DNA of 64,000 bases. Source: Sulfitobacter geojensis (GTDB lineage Bacteria > Pseudomonadota > Alphaproteobacteria > Rhodobacterales > Rhodobacteraceae). Positions 16,584 to 26,183 of this stretch are shown in pieces. Position 1 is the stretch's first letter. The number at the start of each line of letters is the position of its first letter. The notes beneath the pieces are model-generated. The model was not told where the DNA came from. It did no database searches and worked only from the letters and a program-made list of their open reading frames with translations. A program made the translations under genes and the position numbers. The DNA is taken from contig NZ_JASE01000005.1 of NCBI RefSeq assembly GCF_000622325.1, positions 1,178,001 to 1,242,000 on the forward strand, written 5' to 3'.

Positions 16584-17819
16584 ATGAAACAAGCCCAGTC
16601 TGCCAGTGCATCGGCCCAGCCGGAAAAGCTCCGTCGCGCTCTTACGACGCCTTTGCTAACGCTCTATGGGCTTGGGGTGACAGTGGGTGCGGGCATTTAC
16701 GTTCTGGTAGGAACAACAGCGGCGGAGGCGGGGCCATATGCGCCTGTCTCCTTTCTGATTGCCGCAATCGTCGTGGCCTTCACCGCCTTCTCCTATGCCG
16801 AGCTTTCAACCCGTTATCCCGTCAGTGCAGGCGAAGCGGCTTATGTCGAGGCAGGTTTTAGGTCAGGCAAGCTTGCCACCGTTGTTGGGCTGGCGGTTGC
16901 GCTGTCCGGCATGGTTTCGGCAGCAGCTGTTGCCATTGGGGCGGCGTCGTATCTGCACGGGCTGATCGCCGCGCCACATGCGTTGTTAACCATCGCCGTT
17001 GTTACTGTAATGGGCCTCATTGCCCTTTGGGGGATCACCCAGTCGGTGATGGTTGCAGCCATCATCACGCTGATCGAGATCGGTGGGCTGATCTTTGTTT
17101 CAGTCTGGGGTTTCGGGTTTTCGGATCCCTTGGGTTTGGACTTTGTTGACATGATACCACCCTTGACCGGACCGCACTGGATCGGCATCGGCGCGGCGTC
17201 GCTTTTGGCCTTCTTTGCTTTTGTCGGCTTTGAGGACATGGCCAACGTCGCAGAAGAGGTGAAAGACCCCGTCGCAACCATGCCCAAGGCCATCGTGCTG
17301 ACGCTGATCATCGCAAGCATACTTTATATTGCGACGACGACCGCAGTCCTTGTCGCCGTACCCATCGACACGCTCGCAAACTCCGCTGCGCCATTGTCGT
17401 TGGTTTTCGCTTCTGCCCCGGTGGCTATACAACAAAGCTTTGCCATCATTGCAATCGTGGCCACCGTAAACGGCGTCCTCATCCAAATGATCATGGCCTC
17501 ACGTGTCCTGTACGGTCTGGCAGATCGGGGACATCTGCCCGCTGTTCTAGCCACCGTGTCACACCGAACCCAGACGCCCGTTGTCGCAACGCTCGCGGTC
17601 GTATGCGTTATCATCCTGCTGACCCTGGCGCTGCCAATCGATGCCTTGGCCGAACGTACGTCACAGATTGTTCTGTTCGTATTTGTCTTGGTGAACGTTG
17701 CGCTGATACGGCTGAAACTCAGGCGAGAGAATGAAAAGGACCACTTCAAAGTTCCTATGATCGTTCCTGTCTTTGGCGTGTTGACCAGTGTGCTTTTGTT
17801 CGGGACGGCTTGGCTTTAA
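16584..17819 (+). CDS. APC-family amino acid permease
   Basis: 411 residues with about eleven to twelve membrane helices. The first helix carries the APC-family glycine signature (LYGLGVTVGAGIYVLVG), and the conserved segment FFAFVGFEDMANVAEEVKDPVATMP follows helix 5. It would be a proton- or gradient-coupled importer or exchanger of amino acids or amines. It is monocistronic, and substrate specificity cannot be inferred. Confidence 0.85.
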   Translation: MKQAQSASASAQPEKLRRALTTPLLTLYGLGVTVGAGIYVLVGTTAAEAGPYAPVSFLIAAIVVAFTAFSYAELSTRYPVSAGEAAYVEAGFRSGKLATVVGLAVALSGMVSAAAVAIGAASYLHGLIAAPHALLTIAVVTVMGLIALWGITQSVMVAAIITLIEIGGLIFVSVWGFGFSDPLGLDFVDMIPPLTGPHWIGIGAASLLAFFAFVGFEDMANVAEEVKDPVATMPKAIVLTLIIASILYIATTTAVLVAVPIDTLANSAAPLSLVFASAPVAIQQSFAIIAIVATVNGVLIQMIMASRVLYGLADRGHLPAVLATVSHRTQTPVVATLAVVCVIILLTLALPIDALAERTSQIVLFVFVLVNVALIRLKLRRENEKDHFKVPMIVPVFGVLTSVLLFGTAWL

Positions 17820-18382
17820 CGGTCCCATCCGAGTGACTGGCAATGATTGGCTTTTGGACGGTGTCTTGCAAACGAGGATAAGGGGACCGCGCCATCAGCG
17901 TGCCAAACCGATCATCGGCGCAAAGGTAGCGAAAGCACCCGTTGACCGGCAACAGTGAATTTGCCCCTCAACGGATTGTACCGCCGCGCCGATTGTCTGG
18001 AATGACGGACAGCAATGCTGCATGAGATCAGCGCTTGAATGGCAGGTCACCGTGAATTCATTCGATACCTTGACGCCAGCGTTGTTCATTGTTGGGGGGG
18101 GTGATTTGCCTGTCAATTGTACCCCTTAGCCTTACACCGACATCGACGCCAAAGCCTGTTCCAACGGCACGCCTTAACTTGTGCAAGCTCTATGAGGCTT
18201 ACCCTTGTTGCGAAGTCGTCCCTAGCGGGATGCTGCGTTGGGAGCGATATCCCCTTACCACCTACGGCAATCATGAAAACTTGCCTCTGTCCGACTTCGC
18301 ATTGCTGGATATACCGATGGGGATCAGTTAAGCAAAACGAGTTAAAGGCATATTTAAAGACAGAATTAATCATGGATGAACG
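17820..18382. other. Long intergenic region, no intact gene
   Basis: 563 bases between the permease and the LysR gene. Frames here are short and unrecognised. An eight-base G run (near 18094) and phrases resembling other degenerate gaps in this window suggest decayed sequence. The LysR promoter should lie at the right edge. Confidence 0.4.
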
Positions 18383-19288
18383 ATGGACATCACGCTGATC
18401 AAGACCTTCATCGAAGTTTCCAACACAGGATCGTTTGTTGCGGCGTGTGACAGGCTTTTTGTCACGCAGTCCGCTGTCAGTTTGCGGGTGCAGCGACTTG
18501 AAGACAGCCTAGGGCATCCGTTGTTCATTCGCTCTAAAGCGGGTGCTGTACTGACACCGGAAGGCAAGCAGTTCGAACGATACGCGCTGAGCTTGCTCAA
18601 GATCTGGGAAGAGGCAAAGCAACAAATCTCCATCCCAGAAGGATATAGCCGTGCCCTTTCTATCGGTGCGCAATATTCGCTTTGGCCGCGCCTTGGATTC
18701 AGGTGGATGGATGCCATGCAACTAGAGATGCCAGAACTGAGTCTGCATTGCGAACTTGGTATGAGCGACCGCATCATGCGCTTTCTGGTTGAGGGCGTGA
18801 TTCATGCTGCACTTCTTTATACACCCCAACTCCGCCCGGGTTTGATCGCAGAACCTGCCCTTGATGATGAGCTTGTTCTGGTTGCCTCTTACCCCGATGC
18901 GACACTCGACTTGAAAGACACCTATGTTGCAGTCGATTGGGGCCCTGAATTTACCCATGCACTCACAATTGCGTTGCCGCATCTCACCGATGCTGGTCGT
19001 TCCATGGCGCTTGGCGCACTGGCAATGGAATATATCGTCAACCGGCGCGCTGCTGCCTACCTGCCTGCTCGCACCGCAAAGCGGCATCTGGATGCTGGAA
19101 AACTACACATTGTGGCCGACGCGCCACGCTTTCCGTACCCTTCATGGGTGATTTGGCGCAACGACATCGACGAAGACCTTGCAGCCTTGGCCCGTCGCAC
19201 CTTGGCGAGGGTTGTGCAAGGTGCTGAAAAGGAACAGGAATTCGTAATGAAGCAGCTTGAAGCGATGGATGCATACGGATCTGGCTAA
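18383..19288 (+). CDS. LysR-family transcriptional regulator
   Basis: 301 residues. The N-terminal winged helix-turn-helix is typical (FIEVSNTGSFVAACDRLFVTQSAVSLRVQRLE), and the C-terminal substrate-binding fold covers about 90-295. It is not divergently paired with a metabolic gene: the permease upstream is on the same strand, 560 bases away. Its target is unknown. Confidence 0.86.
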   Translation: MDITLIKTFIEVSNTGSFVAACDRLFVTQSAVSLRVQRLEDSLGHPLFIRSKAGAVLTPEGKQFERYALSLLKIWEEAKQQISIPEGYSRALSIGAQYSLWPRLGFRWMDAMQLEMPELSLHCELGMSDRIMRFLVEGVIHAALLYTPQLRPGLIAEPALDDELVLVASYPDATLDLKDTYVAVDWGPEFTHALTIALPHLTDAGRSMALGALAMEYIVNRRAAAYLPARTAKRHLDAGKLHIVADAPRFPYPSWVIWRNDIDEDLAALARRTLARVVQGAEKEQEFVMKQLEAMDAYGSG

Positions 19289-19447
19289 GAACAACTGAAT
19301 ACAAGTGAGTAATGCTCATCGCAACCACAAGTAATTCGAATTTCACTCATCTAAGGGCTTTCCTTATACCCAATCACAGCAGAGATGCTCCCGATCTACG
19401 GCGCTGTCGCCGGATGACGGTTCTCCTTGTTGGGAAAGGAATGACCC

Positions 19448-20302
19448 ATGAACACTCTTTTGAAAGTGGCCAGTATATCTGCATTGGCGCTGATGGTTGC
19501 TGCTCCTGTTGTTGCGCAAAACCGCATTACAGGTATCGAAGCTTTGAATGATGACATTGACGACATCACAGATGACGTAAACAAAGATCTGGAACGCGGC
19601 GATGACGCAGAGCGTTACGGCCCGAACGGCGTTGCACAAGGTTGGCGTGGCTCTTTCGCGCTGTCTGCATCCGGCACATCCGGTAACACAGACAACGGCG
19701 AATTGTCTGCCGCAGGCCGTCTGACATACGGCGTCGGTGACTGGAACCACCTGATCGGTTTCGCAGCGGAATATGGCGAAGCTAATGGCACAAAAAGCGA
19801 AGAGTCCTTCTTTGCAACTTATGAAGGTAGCCGCTACTTCACCGAGAAGCTTTACGCTTTCGGTATCGCACGTGTGCAATATGACGGTTTCCAAACCGAC
19901 GCTACTGGTGCCTCCATCAACGGCGAAACAACAGATGCGTTCTTGGGCTTTGGCCCCGGCTATCGTGCGATCAACAAAGACGGGCACACATGGCGCGTCC
20001 AAGCTGGCCCCGGTGTCCGCTACTTTGAGGACGTGACTGGCAATTCTGAAACCGAAGTCGGCTTTATCGCCTCGTCACGCTACTACTACGCGTTCAACGA
20101 CACGGTGTCTTTCACCATGGACACAGACGTTCTTGGCTCTGATATCAACACCATCATCGCCAACGACGCAGGCGTGAACTACAAAATGTCCGATAACCTG
20201 TCCACACGGGTCAGCTATCGGACAGAGTACAACACAGACCCCGCTGCAGGCCTGAAATCCACCGACAATACTCTTGGTGTGTCCTTGGTTCTGGGCTTCT
20301 AA
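19448..20302 (+). CDS. DUF481 outer-membrane beta-barrel protein
   Basis: 284 residues. A signal peptide (residues 1-24, ending VVAQ) is followed by a short acidic helix and then a beta-barrel of alternating aromatic/polar strands (GWRGSFALSASGTSGNTDNG, LSTRVSYRTEYNTDPAAG), ending in a C-terminal Phe (LVLGF) as outer-membrane proteins do. This matches the DUF481/YdiY group, described as salt-induced outer-membrane proteins. It is followed by its own terminator. Confidence 0.82.
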   Translation: MNTLLKVASISALALMVAAPVVAQNRITGIEALNDDIDDITDDVNKDLERGDDAERYGPNGVAQGWRGSFALSASGTSGNTDNGELSAAGRLTYGVGDWNHLIGFAAEYGEANGTKSEESFFATYEGSRYFTEKLYAFGIARVQYDGFQTDATGASINGETTDAFLGFGPGYRAINKDGHTWRVQAGPGVRYFEDVTGNSETEVGFIASSRYYYAFNDTVSFTMDTDVLGSDINTIIANDAGVNYKMSDNLSTRVSYRTEYNTDPAAGLKSTDNTLGVSLVLGF

Positions 20303-20359
20303 TAGACGGTTTTAGTCGGGGGTGGTTTGATACCTCGTACCATAACCGACTGATCTGAC

Positions 20360-20395
20360 GAGAGGATGGGGAAACCCGTCCTCTCTTTCGTTTGA
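20360..20395 (+). terminator. Terminator of the DUF481 gene
   Basis: GAGAGGATGGG pairs with CCCGTCCTCTC (one mismatch) around AAA and is followed by TTTCGTTT, 58 bases after the stop. Confidence 0.8.
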
Positions 20396-20476
20396 GGTCA
20401 AGGTTATATCGATTGTGACCTGAGCCCCAAGTTCCCTCCAGCCTTGTGCGGAGTCCTTGGTGCTGAATCTTTGGCG

Positions 20477-21418
20477 TTAGGCCGCCATCTTGTCCATGGC
20501 CTTTCTCCGCAAGAATTCCATCGGCGTCAGGTTTTCCAATGCTGAATGTGGTCTGCGCCAGTTGTAATCCTGCTGCCATTCTTCGAGCGTTTCACGCGCA
20601 TCGCCTAAGGTACCAAACAGCGTTTCGTTGAGGCATTCATCTCTGAGCTTGCCGTTGAAGCTTTCAATGAAGCCGTTCTGCTGAGGCTTTCCAGGCGCAA
20701 TATAATGCCAGTCGATGCCTGTGTCCTGAACCCACTTAAGGATTGCCATGCTGGTGAACTCAGTGCCGTTGTCCGATACAATCGTCTTTGGCATGCCGCG
20801 TTCAGCGATGATCTGATCCAGCTCACGCGTGACCCGTTGACCAGACAGCGACGTGTCCGCCACCAGCACCAAGTTCTCGCGGCTGAAGTCATCAACGACT
20901 GCCAAGATGCGAAACCTGCGACCGTCTGTCAGAGCGTCAGACACGAAATCCAAGCTCCAGCGTTGGTTTGGGCCATCGGGCAGGGCCATCGGCTTCCTTG
21001 TGCCCAACGCACGCTTCCTGCCACCTCTGCGACGCACCTGAAGCTTCTCTTCACGGTAGATGCGCCTGACTTTCTTGTGGTTTACCTCGAAACCTTCCCG
21101 CGCAATCATCACGTGCATGCGGCGGCAACCAAACCGACGCCGCTCACGAGACACGCGTTTGATTGCATCTCGCAGTTCCGCATCATCACCACGGCGCGAC
21201 AGATACCGCACCGATGACCGATCAACTTGCAGCACATCGCACGCCCGTCGCTGACTGACCTGATGAACTTCCTTCACGTGAACCACAGCTTTCCGCTTCG
21301 CCCATACGTCCATTGTCCTCGGACCAATGGCGGACAAAGGCCGCATCGTCACCACTTTTTTGAATTGATGTCTCGCAACATTGCATTCGCCCATTGTCCT
21401 CGGACCAATGGCGGACAA
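20477..21418 (-). CDS. IS3 transposase OrfB (DDE integrase domain)
   Basis: About 285 meaningful residues of the IS3 OrfB: an HTH_21-like part ([24 protein letters not shown]) followed by an rve integrase core with the DDE residues in [19 protein letters not shown] and the late Glu of [15 protein letters not shown]. The first ~28 codons of the open frame are not native, because they read through an inserted 32-bp repeat. True OrfB homology begins near DVWAKRKAV. With orfA destroyed, normal frameshift production of OrfAB is impossible. Confidence 0.85.
   Translation of the reverse strand: MSAIGPRTMGECNVARHQFKKVVTMRPLSAIGPRTMDVWAKRKAVVHVKEVHQVSQRRACDVLQVDRSSVRYLSRRGDDAELRDAIKRVSRERRRFGCRRMHVMIAREGFEVNHKKVRRIYREEKLQVRRRGGRKRALGTRKPMALPDGPNQRWSLDFVSDALTDGRRFRILAVVDDFSRENLVLVADTSLSGQRVTRELDQIIAERGMPKTIVSDNGTEFTSMAILKWVQDTGIDWHYIAPGKPQQNGFIESFNGKLRDECLNETLFGTLGDARETLEEWQQDYNWRRPHSALENLTPMEFLRRKAMDKMAA
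21310..21341. repeat. 32-bp repeat, copy 2
   Basis: Identical over 32 bases to 21391-21422. The first 21 bases form a near-palindrome (CCATTGTCC...GGACCAATGG). It sits between the end of orfA and the native start of orfB in the IS3 element. Confidence 0.85.
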
Positions 21419-21422
21419 AGGC
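21391..21422. repeat. 32-bp repeat, copy 1
   Basis: Exact copy of 21310-21341, 81 bases away. It interrupts the conserved orfA C-terminus of the IS3 element just after MLE. Confidence 0.85.
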
Positions 21423-21748
21423 TCATTCCAACATCTGTTCGGCCAGTAGCTTCTTCAGCTTACCGTTCTCGTCTTCCAACGCTCGCAGCCGCTTCGCGTC
21501 AGACGGCTCCATGCCGCCATACTTCGATTTGTATTTGTAGAACGTCGCTGAACTGATCCCATGCCGCCGACATACATCGGCAGTCTTCTCGCCAGCTTCC
21601 TGTTCCTTGATCATCACTATGATCTGTTCGTCGGTAAGTCGCGCTGTTGAATGTCACTGAGAACTGACCCGGTAGCCCCATAAATTGTCACTGAGAATTG
21701 ACCCATGTGAACACATGGCCCTGACGTTTTTGTTCAGGGAGATTTGGA

Positions 21749-23287
21749 GTGATCGACATGGGATTTTTGAGTGTCATTCGACGCTGGGCATTGCGTGATA
21801 AAATGCCGATACGAGAGATTGCGCGGCGCACGGGTTTGTCTCGCAACACTATCCGGAAGTACCTGCGTGAAGGCGCGGCCGAACCGACGTTCAAGACACG
21901 GTCGAGGCCAAGCAAGCTGGATCCTTACGCGGATCGGTTGTCGGCATGGCTTTTGGCGCAGACCCGTAAATCTAGGAAAGAGCGGCGCAACGTTAAGCTG
22001 ATGTATGAAGATCTGGTTAAGCTCGGGTACGATGGATCCTATGAGCGCGTTGCCGCTTTTGCGCGTGCATGGCGGGCTGATCGGCATCGCGCAGAACAAA
22101 CGACCGGGCGCGGGACATTTGTGCCTTTGATGTTCCAACCGGGTGAGGCGTTCCAGTTCGACTGGAGCGAAGACTGGGCCACGATCGGCGGCGAACGCGT
22201 CAAGTTGCAAGTGGCACACACCAAGCTCTCACACAGCCGCGCCTTTATTGTTCGGGCCTATCCTTTACAGACACATGAGATGCTGTTCGATGCCCACTGG
22301 CATGCATTCCGCGTGTTCGGCGGCGTTCCGGGACGAGGCATCTATGACAATATGAAGACGGCCGTAGATCGTGTCGGTCGCGGGAAACAGCGCGACATCA
22401 ATGCGCGCTTCAAAGCGATGGCCAGCCATTACGTCTTTGAACCTGAGTTCTGCAATCCGGCGGCGGGCTGGGAGAAGGGCCAAGTTGAGAAGAACGTCCG
22501 CGATGCCCGGAACCGGCTGTGGCAGGTCATGCCTGTCTTCAAGGATCTGGAGGAACTGAACCAGTGGCTTGAAGACCGTTGTATAGCCCTTTGGTCCGAG
22601 ACGGCGCATCGCGCGTTACCGGGCACCGTCGCTGATGCTTGGGCCGCAGAGAAGCCAACGTTGATGACTCTGCCGCCAGCCTTCGATGGCTTTGTTGAGC
22701 ACAGCAAGCGCGTGTCTCCGACCTGTTTGATCACCTTCGAGCGCAACCGCTACAGCGTCCCAGCCAGTTTTGCGAACCGGCGCGTGAGCCTGCATGTTTA
22801 TCCAGAACAGCTTGTCCTTGTTGCAGAGGGTCAGACTGTTTGCACCCATGACCGGATTATAGATCGTTCTCATCGTAAGCCAGGCAAGGTCATCTACGAC
22901 TGGCGCCATTATCTGGCGGTCATCCAACGCAAACCGGGAGCACTCCGCAATGGTGCGCCGTTTACAGAGATGCCGGACATCTTCTGCCGATTGCAAAACC
23001 ACATGCTGCGTAAGGAAGGTGGAGATCGCGAGATGGTCGATATCCTGTCCCTAGTTTTGCACCACGATGAGAGCGCAGTTTTGCGAGCAGTTGAACTGGC
23101 ACTGGAAGCCGGGGTGCCAACCAAGACGCATATCTTGAACCTGCTGCACAGGCTGATTGACCCAAAGCAGACAGATCACCCAGAGATCGATCCACCAGAT
23201 GCCCTCGCTTTAGAAACGGCCCCAAAAGCAAATGTGGATCGCTACGACGACCTCAGACAGGCAGGAGGAAAGCGCAATGCGTCATGA
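21749..23287 (+). CDS. istA: IS21 transposase IstA
   Basis: 512 residues. An N-terminal helix-turn-helix ([20 protein letters not shown]) precedes the DDE core, visible at [15 protein letters not shown] and in [17 protein letters not shown], with a C-terminal beta region ([22 protein letters not shown]). IstA cuts and joins the element ends. GTG at 21749 and ATG at 21758 are both plausible starts; GGAG precedes the ATG. Its stop overlaps the istB start. Confidence 0.93.
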   Translation: MIDMGFLSVIRRWALRDKMPIREIARRTGLSRNTIRKYLREGAAEPTFKTRSRPSKLDPYADRLSAWLLAQTRKSRKERRNVKLMYEDLVKLGYDGSYERVAAFARAWRADRHRAEQTTGRGTFVPLMFQPGEAFQFDWSEDWATIGGERVKLQVAHTKLSHSRAFIVRAYPLQTHEMLFDAHWHAFRVFGGVPGRGIYDNMKTAVDRVGRGKQRDINARFKAMASHYVFEPEFCNPAAGWEKGQVEKNVRDARNRLWQVMPVFKDLEELNQWLEDRCIALWSETAHRALPGTVADAWAAEKPTLMTLPPAFDGFVEHSKRVSPTCLITFERNRYSVPASFANRRVSLHVYPEQLVLVAEGQTVCTHDRIIDRSHRKPGKVIYDWRHYLAVIQRKPGALRNGAPFTEMPDIFCRLQNHMLRKEGGDREMVDILSLVLHHDESAVLRAVELALEAGVPTKTHILNLLHRLIDPKQTDHPEIDPPDALALETAPKANVDRYDDLRQAGGKRNAS

Positions 23288-24068
23288 TCCTGCAGGAGCC
23301 TCCATCGTCATCATGCTGCGCAGTCTCAAGCTGCACGGCATGGCGCACGCGGTCGATGACTTGGTTGCACAAGGTGCGCCCGCGTTTGAAGCCGCCACAC
23401 CTATGTTGTCCCAACTGCTCAAGGCGGAAATGGCCGAACGGGAAGTGCGATCAATTGCCTATCATACCAAAGTTGCGCGCTTCCCATCCTACAAGGACCT
23501 CGCAGGCTTTGACTTCGCATCGAGCGACATCAACGAAGCCACGGTTCGACAGCTCCATCGCGGCGAGTTCATAGAGAACGCGGAAAACGTCGTTCTGATT
23601 GGTGGGCCTGGCACTGGCAAAAGCCATGTCGCCACCGCAATCGGCGTCCAAGCAATTGAGCACCACAGACGCAAGGTGCGCTTCTACTCGACCGTCGAGC
23701 TCGTCAACGCGTTGGAGCAAGAAAAGGCCCTCGGGAAGGCCGGGAAAATGGCTGAGATGCTCACCAAAATCGACTTAGTCATCCTTGACGAGCTCGGTTA
23801 CCTGCCGTTCAGCCCGTCAGGCGGTGCGTTGCTGTTCCACCTTCTTAGCAAGCTCTATGAGCGCACCAGCGTCGTCATCACGACCAATCTCAGCTTTAGT
23901 GAATGGGCGCAGGTCTTCGGCGACGCAAAGATGACAACAGCGCTCCTCGATCGCCTCACGCACCGCTGCCACATCCTCGAAACAGGCAACGATAGCTACC
24001 GCTTCAAAGCCAGTTCAGAGGCAGCAAAGAAAACCACAAAGGAGACGCCAACATTGACCAAAACCTAA
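23277..24068 (+). CDS. istB: IS21 helper ATPase IstB
   Basis: 263 residues from the ATG at 23277, preceded by AGGAGG and overlapping the end of istA. AAA+ features are clear: Walker [10 protein letters not shown] and Walker B VILDELGY. The N-terminal region ([16 protein letters not shown]) is the IstB target-DNA-binding part. IstB clamps and presents target DNA to IstA. Confidence 0.93.
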   Translation: MRHDPAGASIVIMLRSLKLHGMAHAVDDLVAQGAPAFEAATPMLSQLLKAEMAEREVRSIAYHTKVARFPSYKDLAGFDFASSDINEATVRQLHRGEFIENAENVVLIGGPGTGKSHVATAIGVQAIEHHRRKVRFYSTVELVNALEQEKALGKAGKMAEMLTKIDLVILDELGYLPFSPSGGALLFHLLSKLYERTSVVITTNLSFSEWAQVFGDAKMTTALLDRLTHRCHILETGNDSYRFKASSEAAKKTTKETPTLTKT

Positions 24069-24228
24069 CTGCTGATAAACAATAAAGGCGGGTCAAATCT
24101 CGGTGACAATACCGGGTCAGTTCTCAATGACATTCAACAGTCGCGCCTTCATTTGTCCGTCCTGTTGTTGGGCGGACCCTACACAAATTTGGAGGAGTTT
24201 TTGGGGCTCAGGTCAGCCTCAACAGGCA

Positions 24229-24954
24229 CTAAACGATTGCTTTACGGGGCTTTTGAAGACCATATCCAATGCCAAGGGATGCATAATCGAAACTCTCATC
24301 GCTGTTGTTCAAAATCTTTCGGAGGCTATCCTGCAGCCGGAGTTTGTGATCGTGAGGGTGGATCGACACCCGCAGTAGCCGGTTTTTTGATGTGCCTGCA
24401 ACGATCCCGTTGAACACTGAAAGCGCAAATGCCCTGAATGCTGTATCCGCTTCAAAGCCAACCAAGGGCAAAGATATAAGTCGGTCGCTTTTCGGAAAAC
24501 GTACGCCTCTCAAGGTTTCGACCATGCAAAACCCGGTCTCGGCCAAAGCGTTGTCTGTTATCTCACCAAGCGCCCATGCCGGCGGCACATAAAGCTCGGG
24601 CCGTTTGAAGCCGTTTTCCTCAAACCAATCCCCAGACCGTATCATCAGTGCTGCGATCTGATCGGAAGTTAAGCTTAGATGTTCAGCCACATCGCGCGAT
24701 AGGAAGGTGCTGTGCAACCGATGTTTCAAGGACGAAATGGTGTCACACTTATGGTGCCATCCGTGCGCCGCCAGTTCGTAGCCGCCTGCCTGCCATTTGC
24801 AGATCTGTTCAATTTGCGCAGTTGTCCAGTTTAGCCCCGGCACAACCAGCAAAGTAACCTTTCCAACGCCAAGTTGGCTGCAGATTTGCAGCTGCTCCGC
24901 CACTTCGCCCATCGTATCAGGCATCACGTCGTGAATAGAGACAAGCGTTTTCAT
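24229..24954 (-). CDS. DUF2334 polysaccharide-deacetylase-like protein
   Basis: 241 residues of the DUF2334 branch of the NodB/carbohydrate esterase 4 superfamily. The first strand SIHDVMPDT carries the Asp usually used in metal or general-base chemistry, and ELAAHGWHHK supplies the two metal-binding His. It would remove an acyl group from a sugar or glycolipid. It starts 15 bases after the glycosyltransferase stop with an AGGA site, so it is the last gene of the lipid cluster. The IS3 end lies just beyond. Confidence 0.75.
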   Translation of the reverse strand: MKTLVSIHDVMPDTMGEVAEQLQICSQLGVGKVTLLVVPGLNWTTAQIEQICKWQAGGYELAAHGWHHKCDTISSLKHRLHSTFLSRDVAEHLSLTSDQIAALMIRSGDWFEENGFKRPELYVPPAWALGEITDNALAETGFCMVETLRGVRFPKSDRLISLPLVGFEADTAFRAFALSVFNGIVAGTSKNRLLRVSIHPHDHKLRLQDSLRKILNNSDESFDYASLGIGYGLQKPRKAIV

Positions 24955-24969
24955 GCAGTTAATCCTGCC

Positions 24970-26172
24970 TCAGCGATCGACAGGACGCGCTGCGTCTTGA
25001 AACAAGTCCAACCATTCATGAACTGCTTGATTGTTAAAGTTTCTAACCGCATCCCAGCTCTGACGCGCTTTTTGCAATCGATCCGCTGCGGGCATCTTTT
25101 GCAAATTCTGAAGCACTCTGGTCAGGCTATATTCCTCAGGAACCACGAAAATCCCGTCGGCGAGCGATGGCCATTCTGCGATCCCGCAGCCAGAACTCGC
25201 AATGACAAATCGTTCGCGCGCCAAAGCTTCCAAGGCAACAGTGCCAAAGGTTTCATAGGCTGAGGGAAGGATCAAAATATCGGCAGCATCCAGTTCTTCC
25301 AGAACGGCCGATCTGGGCTGCCAACCCAGATAGGTCAGGTTTTTGCACGTCTTGGCGACGGCTTCGACGTTGTCCCGCAATGGACCGTCACCAACAATCG
25401 TAAAGTGGGTCTCTGGCATCTCGCGTACTGTTGTGAGCAGGTCTGCGATGCCTTTTTCCTTTGCCAAACGCCCGACAAAGATTGCGCGTGTTACCTCTTC
25501 TGCGACAGGTTGAATGGGTTTGGATAGAAACGACTGGCTAAGAGGTGTCGCCATCACCCGTACGTTAGATGCGCCGGCTCGTTTGGCGGCCCCGCCTGCA
25601 CCAGCATTCATCACACCAACTGCAACTGCCTGTTTGCAGAGCCATAGGTTCATCCAATCAAGAGCCATGCGGAGCGGCGCCGCGATCAGTTTTGACCAAT
25701 AGATCGAAAGAATATGATCAAAATCGGTGTGATTGACGACAACCAGAGGAATTTGGTGCATGCGGGCATAGGCGACAGCAAAAAAAGTAAATGGCCCGAG
25801 GGAAGGAACAACAATCAGATTTGGCTCCACGTGACTCAGACGCTTATTGATCTCTTCCCGGTTTGGCCAAGCAAGTCTTTGAGTTTTATCACCGGGCATC
25901 GGTAGGGTGAATCGTTCGAGGCTGTCATCCGGCAGTTTTCTGGGAGCAATCAATGCGATCTTATCAACGATCGGCTCAATCTGCGCGAGGAGATCTTGAT
26001 AGAACGTTCCCACACCATTGCGCCCTGAAATGGCATCTGAAACCACTGCAATACGCAAGTTTGAAGCGTCCGTATGTTGGATTAAAGAACCTGCGATTTC
26101 GGCAGTGTTGTGCAGTGCCTCAGCATGTTTCAAAGAATTGCCGATTTCGGGGCTGGCTGCCTGAATGTTCAT
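24970..26172 (-). CDS. GT4-family glycosyltransferase, Agt-like candidate
   Basis: 400 residues of GT-B fold. The N-terminal half has the GRNGVGTFYQDLL glycine loop, and the C-terminal half the family-4 signatures FVGRLAKEKGIADLL, GDGPLRDNV and PSAYETFGTVALEALA with its EX7E-type glutamates. ATG at 26172 is chosen; a TTG at 26187 overlapping the sulfotransferase stop is an alternative. Its place beside a PlcP-like phosphoesterase suggests a diacylglycerol glucosyl/glucuronosyl transferase (Agt). That is context inference, since GT4 enzymes have many acceptors. Confidence 0.75.
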   Translation of the reverse strand: MNIQAASPEIGNSLKHAEALHNTAEIAGSLIQHTDASNLRIAVVSDAISGRNGVGTFYQDLLAQIEPIVDKIALIAPRKLPDDSLERFTLPMPGDKTQRLAWPNREEINKRLSHVEPNLIVVPSLGPFTFFAVAYARMHQIPLVVVNHTDFDHILSIYWSKLIAAPLRMALDWMNLWLCKQAVAVGVMNAGAGGAAKRAGASNVRVMATPLSQSFLSKPIQPVAEEVTRAIFVGRLAKEKGIADLLTTVREMPETHFTIVGDGPLRDNVEAVAKTCKNLTYLGWQPRSAVLEELDAADILILPSAYETFGTVALEALARERFVIASSGCGIAEWPSLADGIFVVPEEYSLTRVLQNLQKMPAADRLQKARQSWDAVRNFNNQAVHEWLDLFQDAARPVDR

Positions 26173-26183
26173 AGCTGACCCAT

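Larger units (their letters stand above)
21645..24139 (+). mobile_element. IS21-family insertion sequence (istA-istB)
   Basis: 2,495 bp with 5'-TG...CA-3' ends. The outer inverted repeats share TGTTGAATGTCA-y-TGAGAA (continuing into CTGACCCGGTA). A second inner copy lies at each end (TGTCACTGAGAATTGACCC at 21686-21704 and its counterpart at 24089-24107), as is usual for IS21 elements with multiple transposase-binding repeats. It carries intact istA and istB and is flanked by a 7-bp target duplication, so it looks recent and potentially active. Confidence 0.92.
21638..24146. repeat. 7-bp target-site duplication of the IS21 element
   Basis: GTCGCGC occurs at 21638-21644 and again at 24140-24146, immediately outside the IS21 ends. 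Removing one copy with the element restores the IS3 orfA frame as ATG-AAG-GCG-CGA-CTT. Confidence 0.85.
21349..24152 (-). pseudogene. IS3 orfA, interrupted twice
   Basis: The ATG at 24152 and its first codons (MK, then AR from the duplicated target) are separated from the rest by the IS21 element. The frame resumes at 21644 (ARLTDEQIIVMIKEQEAG) and runs through the usual HTH_8/leucine-zipper region ([19 protein letters not shown]). It then stops at 21423 because a 32-bp repeat lies before the original C-terminus. That C-terminus ([12 protein letters not shown], then TGA at 21349) is still readable between the two repeat copies. Confidence 0.85.
20416..24215 (-). mobile_element. IS3-family element, split by an IS21-family element
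   Basis: Terminal inverted repeats share TGACCTGAGCCCCAA (inward from 20416 and, reversed, from 24215) and continue imperfectly to about 24 bases. After removing the nested IS21 element and one copy of its target duplication the IS3 is about 1.3 kb, a normal size. orfA is cut near its start by the IS21 insertion and again near its end by a small repeat; orfB is open. No 3-4-bp target duplication is visible at the outer ends (left flank ...TTG, right flank GCC...). Confidence 0.85.
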
